From an uncultured Polycyclovorans sp. (lineage in GTDB: Bacteria; Pseudomonadota; Gammaproteobacteria; Nevskiales; Nevskiaceae), in the NCBI GenBank assembly GCA_936928855.1, contig CAKZHZ010000048.1:1-64000 (forward strand): a DNA stretch of 64,000 bases. The letters run 5' to 3'. Numbering within the stretch: the first letter of the stretch is position 1; each line of letters opens with the position of its first letter. Below are positions 16,854 to 25,039 of this stretch, in pieces. The notes under the pieces were generated by a model that saw only the letters and a list, made by a program, of their open reading frames with translations, was not told the DNA's origin and searched no databases. A program made the position numbers and the translations under genes.

Positions 16854-19585
16854 CCGACGCCCTTTGCCGCAGCCCCTGGCTGGCCACCCTGGCTGAACGC
16901 CATCCCGACTGGTTCACCGAGGCGGCGCTGGCTGCCGATACCGTGCGTTGGCCCGAGGCTGAGCTGCGCGACGACGTCGCTGCCATGGCCTTTCTCCGGC
17001 ACGAGGTGCTGCGTGAGCGGGCTCGCATTGCGGTCCGTGACCTGGAGGGAAGGGCGCCGCTGTCGGAAACCCTGGAGGGGCTCAGCGTGCTGGCCGAGCG
17101 GGCCTGTCAGGTGGCGCTGGCGGTGGCGATGGAGGCGGCCGTTCGCCAGTACGGCCAGCCGCGCAGTGCGGACGGGCGTCCGGTGAAGCCGATGATCCTC
17201 GGCATGGGCAAGCTCGGCGGTGGCGAACTCAACTTCTCCAGCGACATCGATCTCATCTTCACCTATACCGAGCGCGGCGAAACCGACGGCCCGCAGGCGC
17301 TCGACAACGCGGCCTTTTTCGTCAAGGTGGTGCAGGGCTTCACCCGGCAGCTTGCCGAGCGCACACCGGACGGCTTCGTGTATCGGGTGGACTGGATGTT
17401 GCGGCCGTTTGGCAGTGCCGGAGCGCCAGCCGCCAGCTTTGCGGCAATGGAGGACTACTACCAGGTCCACGGGCGCGAATGGGAGCGTTACGCCCTCATC
17501 AAGGCCCGGCCGGTGGCGGGCGACATTGCCGCCGGACACCGGCTGCTGGAGCACCTGCGCCCCTTCATCTATCGCCGTTATCTCGATTTCGACGCCGTCC
17601 ACAGCCTGCGCGACCTCAAGCGCATGATCGAGGAGGAGGTCAGCCGCAAGGGCCTGGAGGACAACGTCAAGCTCGGTGCCGGAGGCATTCGCGAAGTGGA
17701 GTTCATCGTGCAGAGCTTCCAGCTGATTCGCGGTGGGCAGGATGGCCGCCTTCGTGCGACCCAGCTGCGGCCGACACTGGCCTACCTGGGACAGGCCGGC
17801 ATGCTGGCGCCGGCGGTGGCGCAGCAGCTCGATGCCGACTACGTGTTCCTGCGTCGACTGGAAAACGCCATCCAGATGCAGGCGGATGAGCAGACCCACC
17901 GGTTCCCCGAAGCGCAGGAGGTCCAGGCGCGCATTGCGGCCGCCCTGGGGCTGCCGGATGCCGCGGCGCTGGTCGCCACCTGTGCCGAGGTGCGCCAACG
18001 GGTGCGCCAGCGTTTCAACGAGGTGTTTCAGGAGGATGCGCCCGCCGATACGCCGGTGGCACGGCTGGTCAGCCTGCTGTGGGAGGCGCGCATCGACGTC
18101 GCGGATGTCGCCGAGGGCCTGCAGGCCGAGGGCCTGACGCCGGCCGAGTCGTTGGCCCAGCAGCTGCGCGCCCTGGTCGGGGATCGCCACCTGCGCCTGC
18201 TGCGGGAACGGACCGTGGATCGCCTGCGCGAGATGATCGGCCTGTTGCTGCAGGAGGCACTGTCGCTGCCGGAGCCGGGGCTTGCCGCGCGCCGCGCGCT
18301 GGAGATCGTGGCCGCCATCACCGGGCGTGCCACCTACATCGCGCTGTTGCGGGATTCGGCAACGGCGCGCGGGCAACTGCTCAAGCTCTGTGCCGCCAGC
18401 CCCTGGCTCAGTGACTACATTGCGCGCAGCCCGGCGCTGCTGGACCAGCTGCTGGACCCGCGCGCGCTGTACGCACCCCTGACGCGGGAGACCCTGCAGG
18501 CCGACCTGTCCGGGCGTCTTGCGCATCTCGCGCCGGAGGATCCGGAGGCCTTCATGAACACGCTGCGGCGGTTCCAGAAGGAGATGACCCTGCGGGTGGC
18601 CGCCGCCGATCTGGTGGAGGCCCTGCCGTTGGTGCAGGTCAGCGACCGGCTCACCTGGCTGGCCGAGGTGTTGGTCGATGCGGCACTGACCCAGACCCTG
18701 ACCGACATGCGGGCGGAGTACGGCACGCCGCGGCGCAGTGACGGTGCCGAGGCGGGGCTCGGCGTCATCGCCTACGGCAAGGTGGGCGGGATCGAGATGG
18801 GTTACGGCTCCGATCTGGACCTGGTGTTCGTCCACGATGCCGATGACCCGCAGGCCGACACCGACGGCGGGCCACGCAGCCTCGATGTCGCCACCTGGTT
18901 TGCCCGTTGTGCGCAGCGGCTGATCAGTGCCCTGTCCGCGCAGACCGCGGCAGGCCGGGTCTACGAGATTGATCTGCAGTTGCGCCCCAGTGGCAATTCC
19001 GGTCTGGTGGTGACCTCGTTCCGGGGCTTTGATCGCTATCAGCGCGAACAGGCGTGGACCTGGGAGCATCAGGCGCTCACGCGCGCCCGCTACCTGGTGG
19101 GGCCGGCCGGCCTGGGCGCGGCCTTTGACCGCAGCCGCAGGGCCGTGCTCGAACGCCGCCGCGACGAGGCGACACTGGCACAGGAAATCCGCGACATGCG
19201 GCGCAAGATGCGCAGCAGCCTCGACAAGTCCGATGACCGGCACTGGGACCTCAAACAGGGGCGGGGCGGGCTCACCGACGCCGAATTCATCACCCAGTAC
19301 CTGGTGCTGCGCGAAGCCTGGCGGGCCCCGGAGGTGTTGCGCTGGTCCGACAACTGGCGGCAGCTCGAGGCACTGGCAGGTCTGGGCGTGATCGCCACGG
19401 CCGACAAGGATGCCCTGATCGACGCCTATCGGGCCCTGCGGCTGGTGGCCCACCGGCGCGCCCTGCAGAACGAGGACAGCCGGGTGCCGGCCGATGCCTA
19501 CGCCGGGCCACGCTCGGTGATTGCCGGCCTCTGGCAGCGTCTGCTGGGCGCGGACAGCGCGCCGGAGGACGCGCAGGCCCTATAA
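16850..19585 (+). CDS. glnE: Bifunctional glutamine synthetase adenylyltransferase/adenylyl-removing enzyme
   Basis: Adenylylates and de-adenylylates glutamine synthetase in response to PII and glutamine. 911 residues with two nucleotidyltransferase domains: the N-terminal one with GMGKLGGGELNFSSDIDLIF (near residue 118) and the C-terminal one with AYGKVGGIEMGYGSDLDLVF (near 640). Helical regions follow each, including KLGAGGIREVEFIVQ and LKQGRGGLTDAEFITQYLVL. It is somewhat shorter than E. coli GlnE (946); the missing part is N-terminal. The ATG at 16850 is fixed by the 4-bp overlap with the amidase stop. ilvE follows 54 bp later. Confidence 0.95.
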   Translation: MTDALCRSPWLATLAERHPDWFTEAALAADTVRWPEAELRDDVAAMAFLRHEVLRERARIAVRDLEGRAPLSETLEGLSVLAERACQVALAVAMEAAVRQYGQPRSADGRPVKPMILGMGKLGGGELNFSSDIDLIFTYTERGETDGPQALDNAAFFVKVVQGFTRQLAERTPDGFVYRVDWMLRPFGSAGAPAASFAAMEDYYQVHGREWERYALIKARPVAGDIAAGHRLLEHLRPFIYRRYLDFDAVHSLRDLKRMIEEEVSRKGLEDNVKLGAGGIREVEFIVQSFQLIRGGQDGRLRATQLRPTLAYLGQAGMLAPAVAQQLDADYVFLRRLENAIQMQADEQTHRFPEAQEVQARIAAALGLPDAAALVATCAEVRQRVRQRFNEVFQEDAPADTPVARLVSLLWEARIDVADVAEGLQAEGLTPAESLAQQLRALVGDRHLRLLRERTVDRLREMIGLLLQEALSLPEPGLAARRALEIVAAITGRATYIALLRDSATARGQLLKLCAASPWLSDYIARSPALLDQLLDPRALYAPLTRETLQADLSGRLAHLAPEDPEAFMNTLRRFQKEMTLRVAAADLVEALPLVQVSDRLTWLAEVLVDAALTQTLTDMRAEYGTPRRSDGAEAGLGVIAYGKVGGIEMGYGSDLDLVFVHDADDPQADTDGGPRSLDVATWFARCAQRLISALSAQTAAGRVYEIDLQLRPSGNSGLVVTSFRGFDRYQREQAWTWEHQALTRARYLVGPAGLGAAFDRSRRAVLERRRDEATLAQEIRDMRRKMRSSLDKSDDRHWDLKQGRGGLTDAEFITQYLVLREAWRAPEVLRWSDNWRQLEALAGLGVIATADKDALIDAYRALRLVAHRRALQNEDSRVPADAYAGPRSVIAGLWQRLLGADSAPEDAQAL

Positions 19586-19586
19586 T
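19581..19586 (+). promoter_or_regulatory. Candidate -10 box for ilvE
   Basis: TATAAT containing the glnE TAA stop, 53 bases before the ilvE ATG. No convincing -35 is seen at the normal distance. Confidence 0.35.
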
Positions 19587-19639
19587 CGGCGGCTTCGTGC
19601 CGGCCGCCGCCGGATCCCGCATTCCAAGGACCCTGACGC

Positions 19640-20566
19640 ATGACCTCTTTTGCCGACCGTGACGGTTTCATCTGGTACGACGGTGAACTCAAGCCCTGGC
19701 GGGAGTGCACCACGCACGTCCTGACCTATTCCCTGCACTACGGGGTGGGGTGCTTCGAGGGCGTGCGCGCCTACAAGACGCCCAAGGGCACGGCCATCTT
19801 CCGCCTGGAAGAGCACACCCGTCGCCTGTTCAACAGCGCCAAGATCATCGGCATGAACCTGCCGTGGACGGCGGAGCAGCTCAATCAGGCGCAGATGGAG
19901 GTGCTGAAGGCCAACCAGCTGGAAGCCGCCTACCTCCGCCCGATGGTGTTCTACGGATCCGAAGGCATGGGCCTGCGCGCCGCCGGGCTGAAGACGCACG
20001 TGATCGTGGCCGCCTGGCACTGGGGTGCGTATCTCGGGGCGGAGAACATGGAGCGTGGCATCCGCATCAAGACCAGTTCCTTTGCGCGCCACTACGTGAA
20101 CGCCTCGATGTGCCGGGCCAAGGCCAATGCCAACTACCTCAACTCATCGATGGCCCTCAACGAGGTCCTGCGCGACGGCTACGACGAAGCCCTCATGCTC
20201 GACCCCGATGGCTACGTCGCCGAGGGCAGTGCCGAGAACATCTTCGTGGTGACCAACGGGGTGATCTCCACGCCGGATGTGACCAGTGCGCTCGACGGCA
20301 TCACCCGCCGCACCGTGATGCAGCTTGCTGCGGATCACGGTTACACGGTGAAGGAACGTCGCATCACCCGCGACGAACTCTACTGCTGCGATGAAGCCTT
20401 CTTCACCGGCACGGCGGCCGAAGTCACGCCGATCCGCGAAGTGGACAACCGTCAGGTGGGCAGTGGCAGCCGTGGGCCGATCACCGAAGTGCTCCAGAAG
20501 GCCTATCTCGACGTTGTCACCGGAGAGACCGATCGGTACGCCGAGTGGCGGGCGCTGATCGGCTGA
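19640..20566 (+). CDS. ilvE: Branched-chain-amino-acid aminotransferase
   Basis: PLP-dependent transaminase for the last step of Ile, Leu and Val synthesis. 308 residues, the same size as E. coli IlvE (309). The start FIWYDGELKPW and the HYGVGCFEGVRAYKT segment are characteristic. The Schiff-base Lys is in MCRAKANANYLNS (near residue 159), and the fold-type IV signature is ALMLDPDGYVAEGSAENIFV. The late FFTGTAAEVTPIREVDNR is the substrate-loop region. The ATG at 19640 follows an AAGGA. Confidence 0.96.
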   Translation: MTSFADRDGFIWYDGELKPWRECTTHVLTYSLHYGVGCFEGVRAYKTPKGTAIFRLEEHTRRLFNSAKIIGMNLPWTAEQLNQAQMEVLKANQLEAAYLRPMVFYGSEGMGLRAAGLKTHVIVAAWHWGAYLGAENMERGIRIKTSSFARHYVNASMCRAKANANYLNSSMALNEVLRDGYDEALMLDPDGYVAEGSAENIFVVTNGVISTPDVTSALDGITRRTVMQLAADHGYTVKERRITRDELYCCDEAFFTGTAAEVTPIREVDNRQVGSGSRGPITEVLQKAYLDVVTGETDRYAEWRALIG

Positions 20567-20711
20567 AGGGTCCTGGCCGGGCGTCAGGGCCGGTCATCGC
20601 GTGCCGTTGGTCAGCAAGCGCGATTTCCTAGGCCAATCTTCCTAGTGCCGGGCCGGAGGTCACGCGGTCTAATGCCGCACGCCTTTCAAAGAAGCCCGAG
20701 GAGGAAGATCC

Positions 20712-22622
20712 ATGGACGGTGGAAGCCTGCAGTGGGACACCCTGTTCCGTAATGCCCTGGTGTTCGACGGCACCGGCGCACCGCCGCGTGCGCTGGATGT
20801 GGCCGTGCGGGACGGACGCATCGTCGCCATGGCCACCGACCTGCCGCGTGCACAGAGCCGCGACGTGATCGATGTACAGGGGCGCTGGCTGATGCCGGGG
20901 CTGCTGGACGTGCATACCCATTTCGACCTTGAAGTGGAGCTTGAGCCCGGCCTGCCGGAGGCCGTGCGCCATGGCTCGACCACCGTGGTCGTGGCCAACT
21001 GCTCGCTGGGCCTGGCCTACGGCAACCAGCGGCGCAACGGCGAGGACCCCATCGTCGACTGTTTCGCGCGCGTCGAGAACGTGCCGAAGAGCGTGTTGCG
21101 CAAGGTGGCCGATGTCTGCAACTGGCAGACCTCCGCCGACTATCTCGCGCACCTCGATCAGCTGCCGCTGGGCCCCAATCTGGTCACCATGATTCCGCAC
21201 TCCATGCTGCGGGTGGAGGTGATGGGCCTCCAGCAGTCGGTCAGCCGGGAGCCGACCGAGGCCGAGCTGGGCAAGATGCAGGCGCTGGTCGAGAAGGGCA
21301 TGGAAGAAGGCTACGTCGGCTTTTCCACCGACGCATTGCCGTTTCACTTTCTCGCCAATCAGCCCAACACCCACAAGCAGATTCCGACCCAGTTCGCCCC
21401 CTTTGGCGAGCTGAAGCGGCTGACCGGGGTGGTGCGCCGCTGGGGGCGGGTGTGGCAGGCCACGCCGCCCAAGGACGACAAGCTGGCGGTGTTCCGCAAT
21501 TTTCTGCTCACCTCCGGGCGGCTGTACGGACGGCCCCTGAAGGTGACCGCCGTCGCCGCCATCGACATCACCGCCAACGCCTCCATCGTCAAGCTGGGGG
21601 TGATGCTGTCGAAGATCCTCAACTCGCGGCTGCTGCGCGGGATGTTCCGCCTGCAGGCGCTGGCGGCACCGTTCAAGACCTGGAGCGACGGCGTTGTGAC
21701 GCCGCTGGCCGAAGAGATCCCCGAACTGCGGCGCCTCAACGAATGTGACCTCGAGGATCGCGCGGCACGGCTTCGGATCCTGGAGGATCCCGAATGGGTG
21801 GCCGCCTATCGCCGCATGTGGTTCAAGGGCAAGCGCGGTTTCAACCTGGCACGACTGAAGCGGTGGTTGCGGCGGGACGACATCGTGCTGTCTCGCAACC
21901 TGTCCGACATGACCATTGATCGTTGCCCGGTGCCGGACTGGAGCGGCGAGTGCCTGCAGGACGTCTATGAGCGCCTGCGCCGCTGGCAGGCGACCGGTGC
22001 CGGCGCCCGCAGCGAAGTGGAGCGTGAAACCTTCGACAGCTTCCTGCCGAATCCGGACGATGCCGACTTCTTCCTGCACCTGCTGCGGCGCTTCGATACC
22101 GGTCTGCGCTGGTACACGGTGACCGCCAACCACGACCCCAAGGTGGTGCGCGATCTCCTGTTCAATCCGCTGCTGCTGCCGGGCTTCAACGACAGCGGTG
22201 CGCACCTCACCAACATGGCCTTTTACGACGGCAACCTGCGCATGCTGCAGATCGCCCAGCGCGAAGGCCTGGAGCGGGTGGCACAGGCGGTGCACCGCCT
22301 CACCCAGGAGCCCGCCGACTTCTTCGGGCTCAACGTGGGCGTGCTGCGTGAGGGCGCGCAGGCGGACATGGTGGTGGTCGACCCCGACCAGCTTGCTGCC
22401 TACGACAGTGACGCCAATGTGCACTACCAGTACCGCGAGGCCTTCGCGCACCATCAGCTGGTCAATCGCAGCGACGGTGTGGTCGATACCGTGATGATCA
22501 ACGGCCGGGTCGCCTGGCGCGACGGCGGATACGTCCAGGGTTATGGCGAGCAGCCTTTCGGCCGCCTGTTGCGGCACCGGGATCATCCCCGGGAGACGCC
22601 GGCCCTGGCCCAGGCCGCCTGA
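20712..22622 (+). CDS. N-acyl-D-amino-acid deacylase-like amidohydrolase
   Basis: 636-residue metal-dependent amidohydrolase of the D-aminoacylase/D-hydantoinase-like group. It begins with the typical N-terminal beta-sandwich (NALVFDGTGAPPRALDVAV), then the metal-binding LLDVHTHFDLEVE (HxH near residue 67) and GSTTVVVANCSLGLA. Late in the protein are LPGFNDSGAHLTNMAFYDGN and the closing LREGAQADMVVVDPDQ. The substrate is not certain; family annotations (N-acyl-D-amino acid or N-acyl-D-glutamate deacylase) are often generic. Cytoplasmic. GAGGAGGAAG lies just before the ATG. Confidence 0.85.
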   Translation: MDGGSLQWDTLFRNALVFDGTGAPPRALDVAVRDGRIVAMATDLPRAQSRDVIDVQGRWLMPGLLDVHTHFDLEVELEPGLPEAVRHGSTTVVVANCSLGLAYGNQRRNGEDPIVDCFARVENVPKSVLRKVADVCNWQTSADYLAHLDQLPLGPNLVTMIPHSMLRVEVMGLQQSVSREPTEAELGKMQALVEKGMEEGYVGFSTDALPFHFLANQPNTHKQIPTQFAPFGELKRLTGVVRRWGRVWQATPPKDDKLAVFRNFLLTSGRLYGRPLKVTAVAAIDITANASIVKLGVMLSKILNSRLLRGMFRLQALAAPFKTWSDGVVTPLAEEIPELRRLNECDLEDRAARLRILEDPEWVAAYRRMWFKGKRGFNLARLKRWLRRDDIVLSRNLSDMTIDRCPVPDWSGECLQDVYERLRRWQATGAGARSEVERETFDSFLPNPDDADFFLHLLRRFDTGLRWYTVTANHDPKVVRDLLFNPLLLPGFNDSGAHLTNMAFYDGNLRMLQIAQREGLERVAQAVHRLTQEPADFFGLNVGVLREGAQADMVVVDPDQLAAYDSDANVHYQYREAFAHHQLVNRSDGVVDTVMINGRVAWRDGGYVQGYGEQPFGRLLRHRDHPRETPALAQAA

Positions 22623-22643
22623 GGGCATCTGATCTGCTCCGGG

Positions 22644-22672
22644 GCGGGGCCTGTCATGCTGGCGGGCCCCGC
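22644..22672 (+). terminator. Probable terminator after the amidohydrolase gene
   Basis: GCGGGGCC and GGCCCCGC arms with a 13-nt loop, followed by GCTTTGTT. The stem is good; the T-run is weak and interrupted. Confidence 0.5.
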
Positions 22673-22722
22673 GCTTTGTTATCGTGCGCGCGTCACCGGT
22701 TAACAGGTCCTGGCAGCACCTC

Positions 22723-23433
22723 ATGCCCACCAAGGCTTACAAGAACGAGCATTTCCTGATGAGCGAATCGGCGCGGCCGATTCGCATCCTCGCCGAATAT
22801 CTGGAGCCCGCCCAGCGGTTCTCCGAGCTGGCGATCCGCAATGCCGTCATTTTTTTCGGCTCCGCCCGGCTGCGGGTGGATGACCTGGCCCGGCGCAACT
22901 ACTACCGCGACGCTGCTGATCTGGCCGAGCGCCTGGCGCGCTGGACCGTGGATGCGCATCCCGATGGCGAGCGGTATCACGTGGTCACCGGGGGTGGGCC
23001 GGGCATCATGGAGGCCGCACACGTTGGCGCGGCACGGGTGGACCGCCGGCTCAACATCGGCCTGAACATTTCCTTGCCATTCGAGCAGAGCGGCAATCCC
23101 CATGTCGATGACAGCCGGGCGCTCGAGTTTCACTACTTCTTCCTGCGCAAGTTCTGGTTCCTCAACCTGGCGCGTGCGGCTGTCATCTTCCCGGGCGGGT
23201 TTGGCACGCTCGACGAGCTGTTCGAGCTGCTCACCCTGACACAGACCGGCAAGTCGGCGCCCATGCCGATCCTGCTCTACGGGCGGGAGTTCTGGGACGG
23301 CCTGATCAATCTGCCGATGCTGGCGGAGCGGGGCCTGATCAGCCCTGAAGATCTCACCCTCTACGCCATGGTGGACAGCGTGGATGAGGCCTTCGAGCGA
23401 CTGCGTGACGGCTTGACCGCGCCAGTGGCCTGA
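22723..23433 (+). CDS. LOG-family nucleotide 5'-monophosphate phosphoribohydrolase-like protein
   Basis: 236 residues from the ATG at 22723 (a GTG 39 bases upstream is also open). It has the two LOG hallmarks: HVVTGGGPGIMEAAHVGA (near residue 90) and IFPGGFGTLDELFELLTL (near 155). This fold cleaves the N-glycosidic bond of nucleoside monophosphates; the superfamily includes plant LOG and bacterial PpnN. The first 30 residues (KAYKNEHFLMSESARPIRIL) are typical of proteobacterial members that were formerly misannotated as lysine decarboxylases. Confidence 0.9.
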   Translation: MPTKAYKNEHFLMSESARPIRILAEYLEPAQRFSELAIRNAVIFFGSARLRVDDLARRNYYRDAADLAERLARWTVDAHPDGERYHVVTGGGPGIMEAAHVGAARVDRRLNIGLNISLPFEQSGNPHVDDSRALEFHYFFLRKFWFLNLARAAVIFPGGFGTLDELFELLTLTQTGKSAPMPILLYGREFWDGLINLPMLAERGLISPEDLTLYAMVDSVDEAFERLRDGLTAPVA

Positions 23434-23445
23434 CCCTCAACAAAA

Positions 23446-23465
23446 AGCCCGGCGTCGGCCGGGCT
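23446..23465 (-). terminator. Terminator for the small acidic-protein gene
   Basis: AGCCCGGC-GTCG-GCCGGGCT. On the minus strand it is followed by TTTTTGTTG, 12 bases after the stop of the gene at 23477-23728. Convergent position with the LOG gene. Confidence 0.8.
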
Positions 23466-23476
23466 GGGGTTCACGC

Positions 23477-23728
23477 TCAGGCGCGCCGCCGGGGGCGCTC
23501 CTCGAAATCCAGGTCATCATCGATCAGGGCACGAAGGCGGCGCTCTTCCTTGAGTTTCTCGACGTCGCGCCAGTCTCGCGACTTGATCGAAGGGCTGTCG
23601 GGGAGGTCGACGTTGGGGACGTCGTCACCGTCGCCTTCATCGTCGTCGGCGAATTCATCGTAGCCAGCACTGGTGTTGCTGGACTTGGTGTCGGCCTGGG
23701 GCTGCGCTTTTTTGGATTTGCGGGGCAT
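23477..23728 (-). CDS. Small acidic protein, PA3496-like
   Basis: 83 residues. The N-terminus is basic (MPRKSKKAQPQ), the middle is an Asp/Glu-rich disordered stretch (DEFADDDEGDGDD), and the end carries SRDWRDVEKLKEERRLRALI followed by DDDLDFEERPRRRA. The RDWRDVE-x-KEERRLR block resembles short gammaproteobacterial proteins annotated as the PA3496 family; biochemical function is unknown. It has its own terminator and a normal ATG, so it is likely expressed. Confidence 0.7.
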   Translation of the reverse strand: MPRKSKKAQPQADTKSSNTSAGYDEFADDDEGDGDDVPNVDLPDSPSIKSRDWRDVEKLKEERRLRALIDDDLDFEERPRRRA

Positions 23729-23769
23729 CGGCGGGTACCTCGAACGAAGCTTGGGGACGATTTTGGCCG

Positions 23770-24420
23770 CTATTTAGCAGGCTTTTCGCCTGCGGGGAAG
23801 AGGGCGCGCGGCAAGTCGCCGCGCTGTCGGGCGCGGCGCAGGTCCCGGGGGGTATCGAGGTCCGAGAATCCCGCCAGAATGCGCACCTCCAGGCCCTGCG
23901 AGCGCAGCCGGTGCAGGGTCTGCCGGGCTTCCCTTCCGGAGCTCCAGTTCACCCCCCGCAAGTGCACCGGGGCGGTGCTGCCGATTGCCACGAACCCCCC
24001 GTCCTCGGCGGTCAGCATCACGGCTTGCGCGGGGCCGTCCAGGGCGGCCATGGCGGCCCTCAGATGGGCGGTCGTCAATCCCGGGGCGTCGGTACCCACC
24101 ACCAGCACGCCGCGCGTGCCCGGCGGGGGATGACGCAGTGCCGCCGACATCCGCGCCCCCAGATCGCCCCGAGGCTGTCGCCGCAGGTGCACGCCGTGCT
24201 GACGTCGCAGCGCGCTGAAGGACGCGTGGCCCGGTCCCGGCGCGCACCACAGCGCCACAGTGGCGCCGGTGGCGCGGGCACGGACGACTGCCTGGCGGCA
24301 TAGCCGCGCCTGCAGGGCTGCCGCGCCGCAGGGGCCGAGCGCCGGGATCAGGCGGGTCTTGCAGTGCCCCGCCCGAGGTGCGCGCGCAAACAGACAGAGA
24401 TGGATGGGCGGGATCGTCAT
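23770..24420 (-). CDS. DUF2064/TIGR04282-family nucleotidyl/glycosyltransferase-like protein
   Basis: 216 residues from the ATG at 24420 (MTIPPIHLCLFARAPRAGHC). The fold is GT-A-like: an N-terminal RAPRAGHCKTRLIPALG resembling nucleotide-sugar pyrophosphorylases, then VLVVGTDAPGLTTAHLRAA and TAEDGGFVAIG. DUF2064 proteins are often annotated 'TIGR04282 arsenosugar biosynthesis glycosyltransferase', but most are not tied to arsenic, and no arsenic genes are nearby. Arg/Ala-rich, cytoplasmic. It is divergent from tRNA-Ala. Confidence 0.8.
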   Translation of the reverse strand: MTIPPIHLCLFARAPRAGHCKTRLIPALGPCGAAALQARLCRQAVVRARATGATVALWCAPGPGHASFSALRRQHGVHLRRQPRGDLGARMSAALRHPPPGTRGVLVVGTDAPGLTTAHLRAAMAALDGPAQAVMLTAEDGGFVAIGSTAPVHLRGVNWSSGREARQTLHRLRSQGLEVRILAGFSDLDTPRDLRRARQRGDLPRALFPAGEKPAK

Positions 24421-24472
24421 GGCCCGCAGGGTAGGGGGCGCGGATACCCTGCGCCAGTCGGCGTGGCGAGGC

Positions 24473-24500
24473 TGGATTCCGGTGGCCAAAGTGCTACACT
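24473..24500 (+). promoter_or_regulatory. Candidate promoter of tRNA-Ala
   Basis: TGGATT (24473-24478), a 16-bp spacer and TACACT (24495-24500), ending 14 bases before the tRNA. The -35 is only a partial match. Confidence 0.4.
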
Positions 24501-24514
24501 TCGCGCCCTCGTGT

Positions 24515-24783
<269 letters not shown>

Positions 24784-25039
24784 GTTCTTTCCTGAAGCTT
24801 TCGCTCCTGTGGCCCAGTCTCCCGCCCGCGGAGCATGGTGACATTTCAGCTGCATGCTCGCCGTCGAAAGCGCTGCGGGGGAAACCTGTGGTGAGGCATG
24901 CCAGTCTCCTTCGCGCGGCGGATTTCACCAGGGAACAGATATCGATTGGAGGAGGTTGGTAGAGAGTTCGGGCCAGAAATTACAGATTGTTCACGCCCCT
25001 CTCAGGTTCTGGACACGGTCGTGCCGCCAGGATGGCGGC
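24784..25039 (+). other. Non-coding stretch before the phosphotransferase gene
   Basis: No gene recognised. The reading frame of the next gene is open through part of it but shows no protein-like composition or signal. Just before the start, TGCCGCC-AGGAT-GGCGGCA (25022-25040) forms a hairpin with the AGGA ribosome-binding site in its loop and the ATG at its 3' edge. Confidence 0.5.

Noticed and set aside
16835..19453. 872-codon antisense frame opposite glnE
   Set aside because: GlnE is conserved end to end on the plus strand; the antisense product has no recognisable domain.
23770..24420. Arsenosugar biosynthesis enzyme
   Set aside because: The family name carries that label, but no arsenic genes occur nearby, so only the fold-level call is kept.
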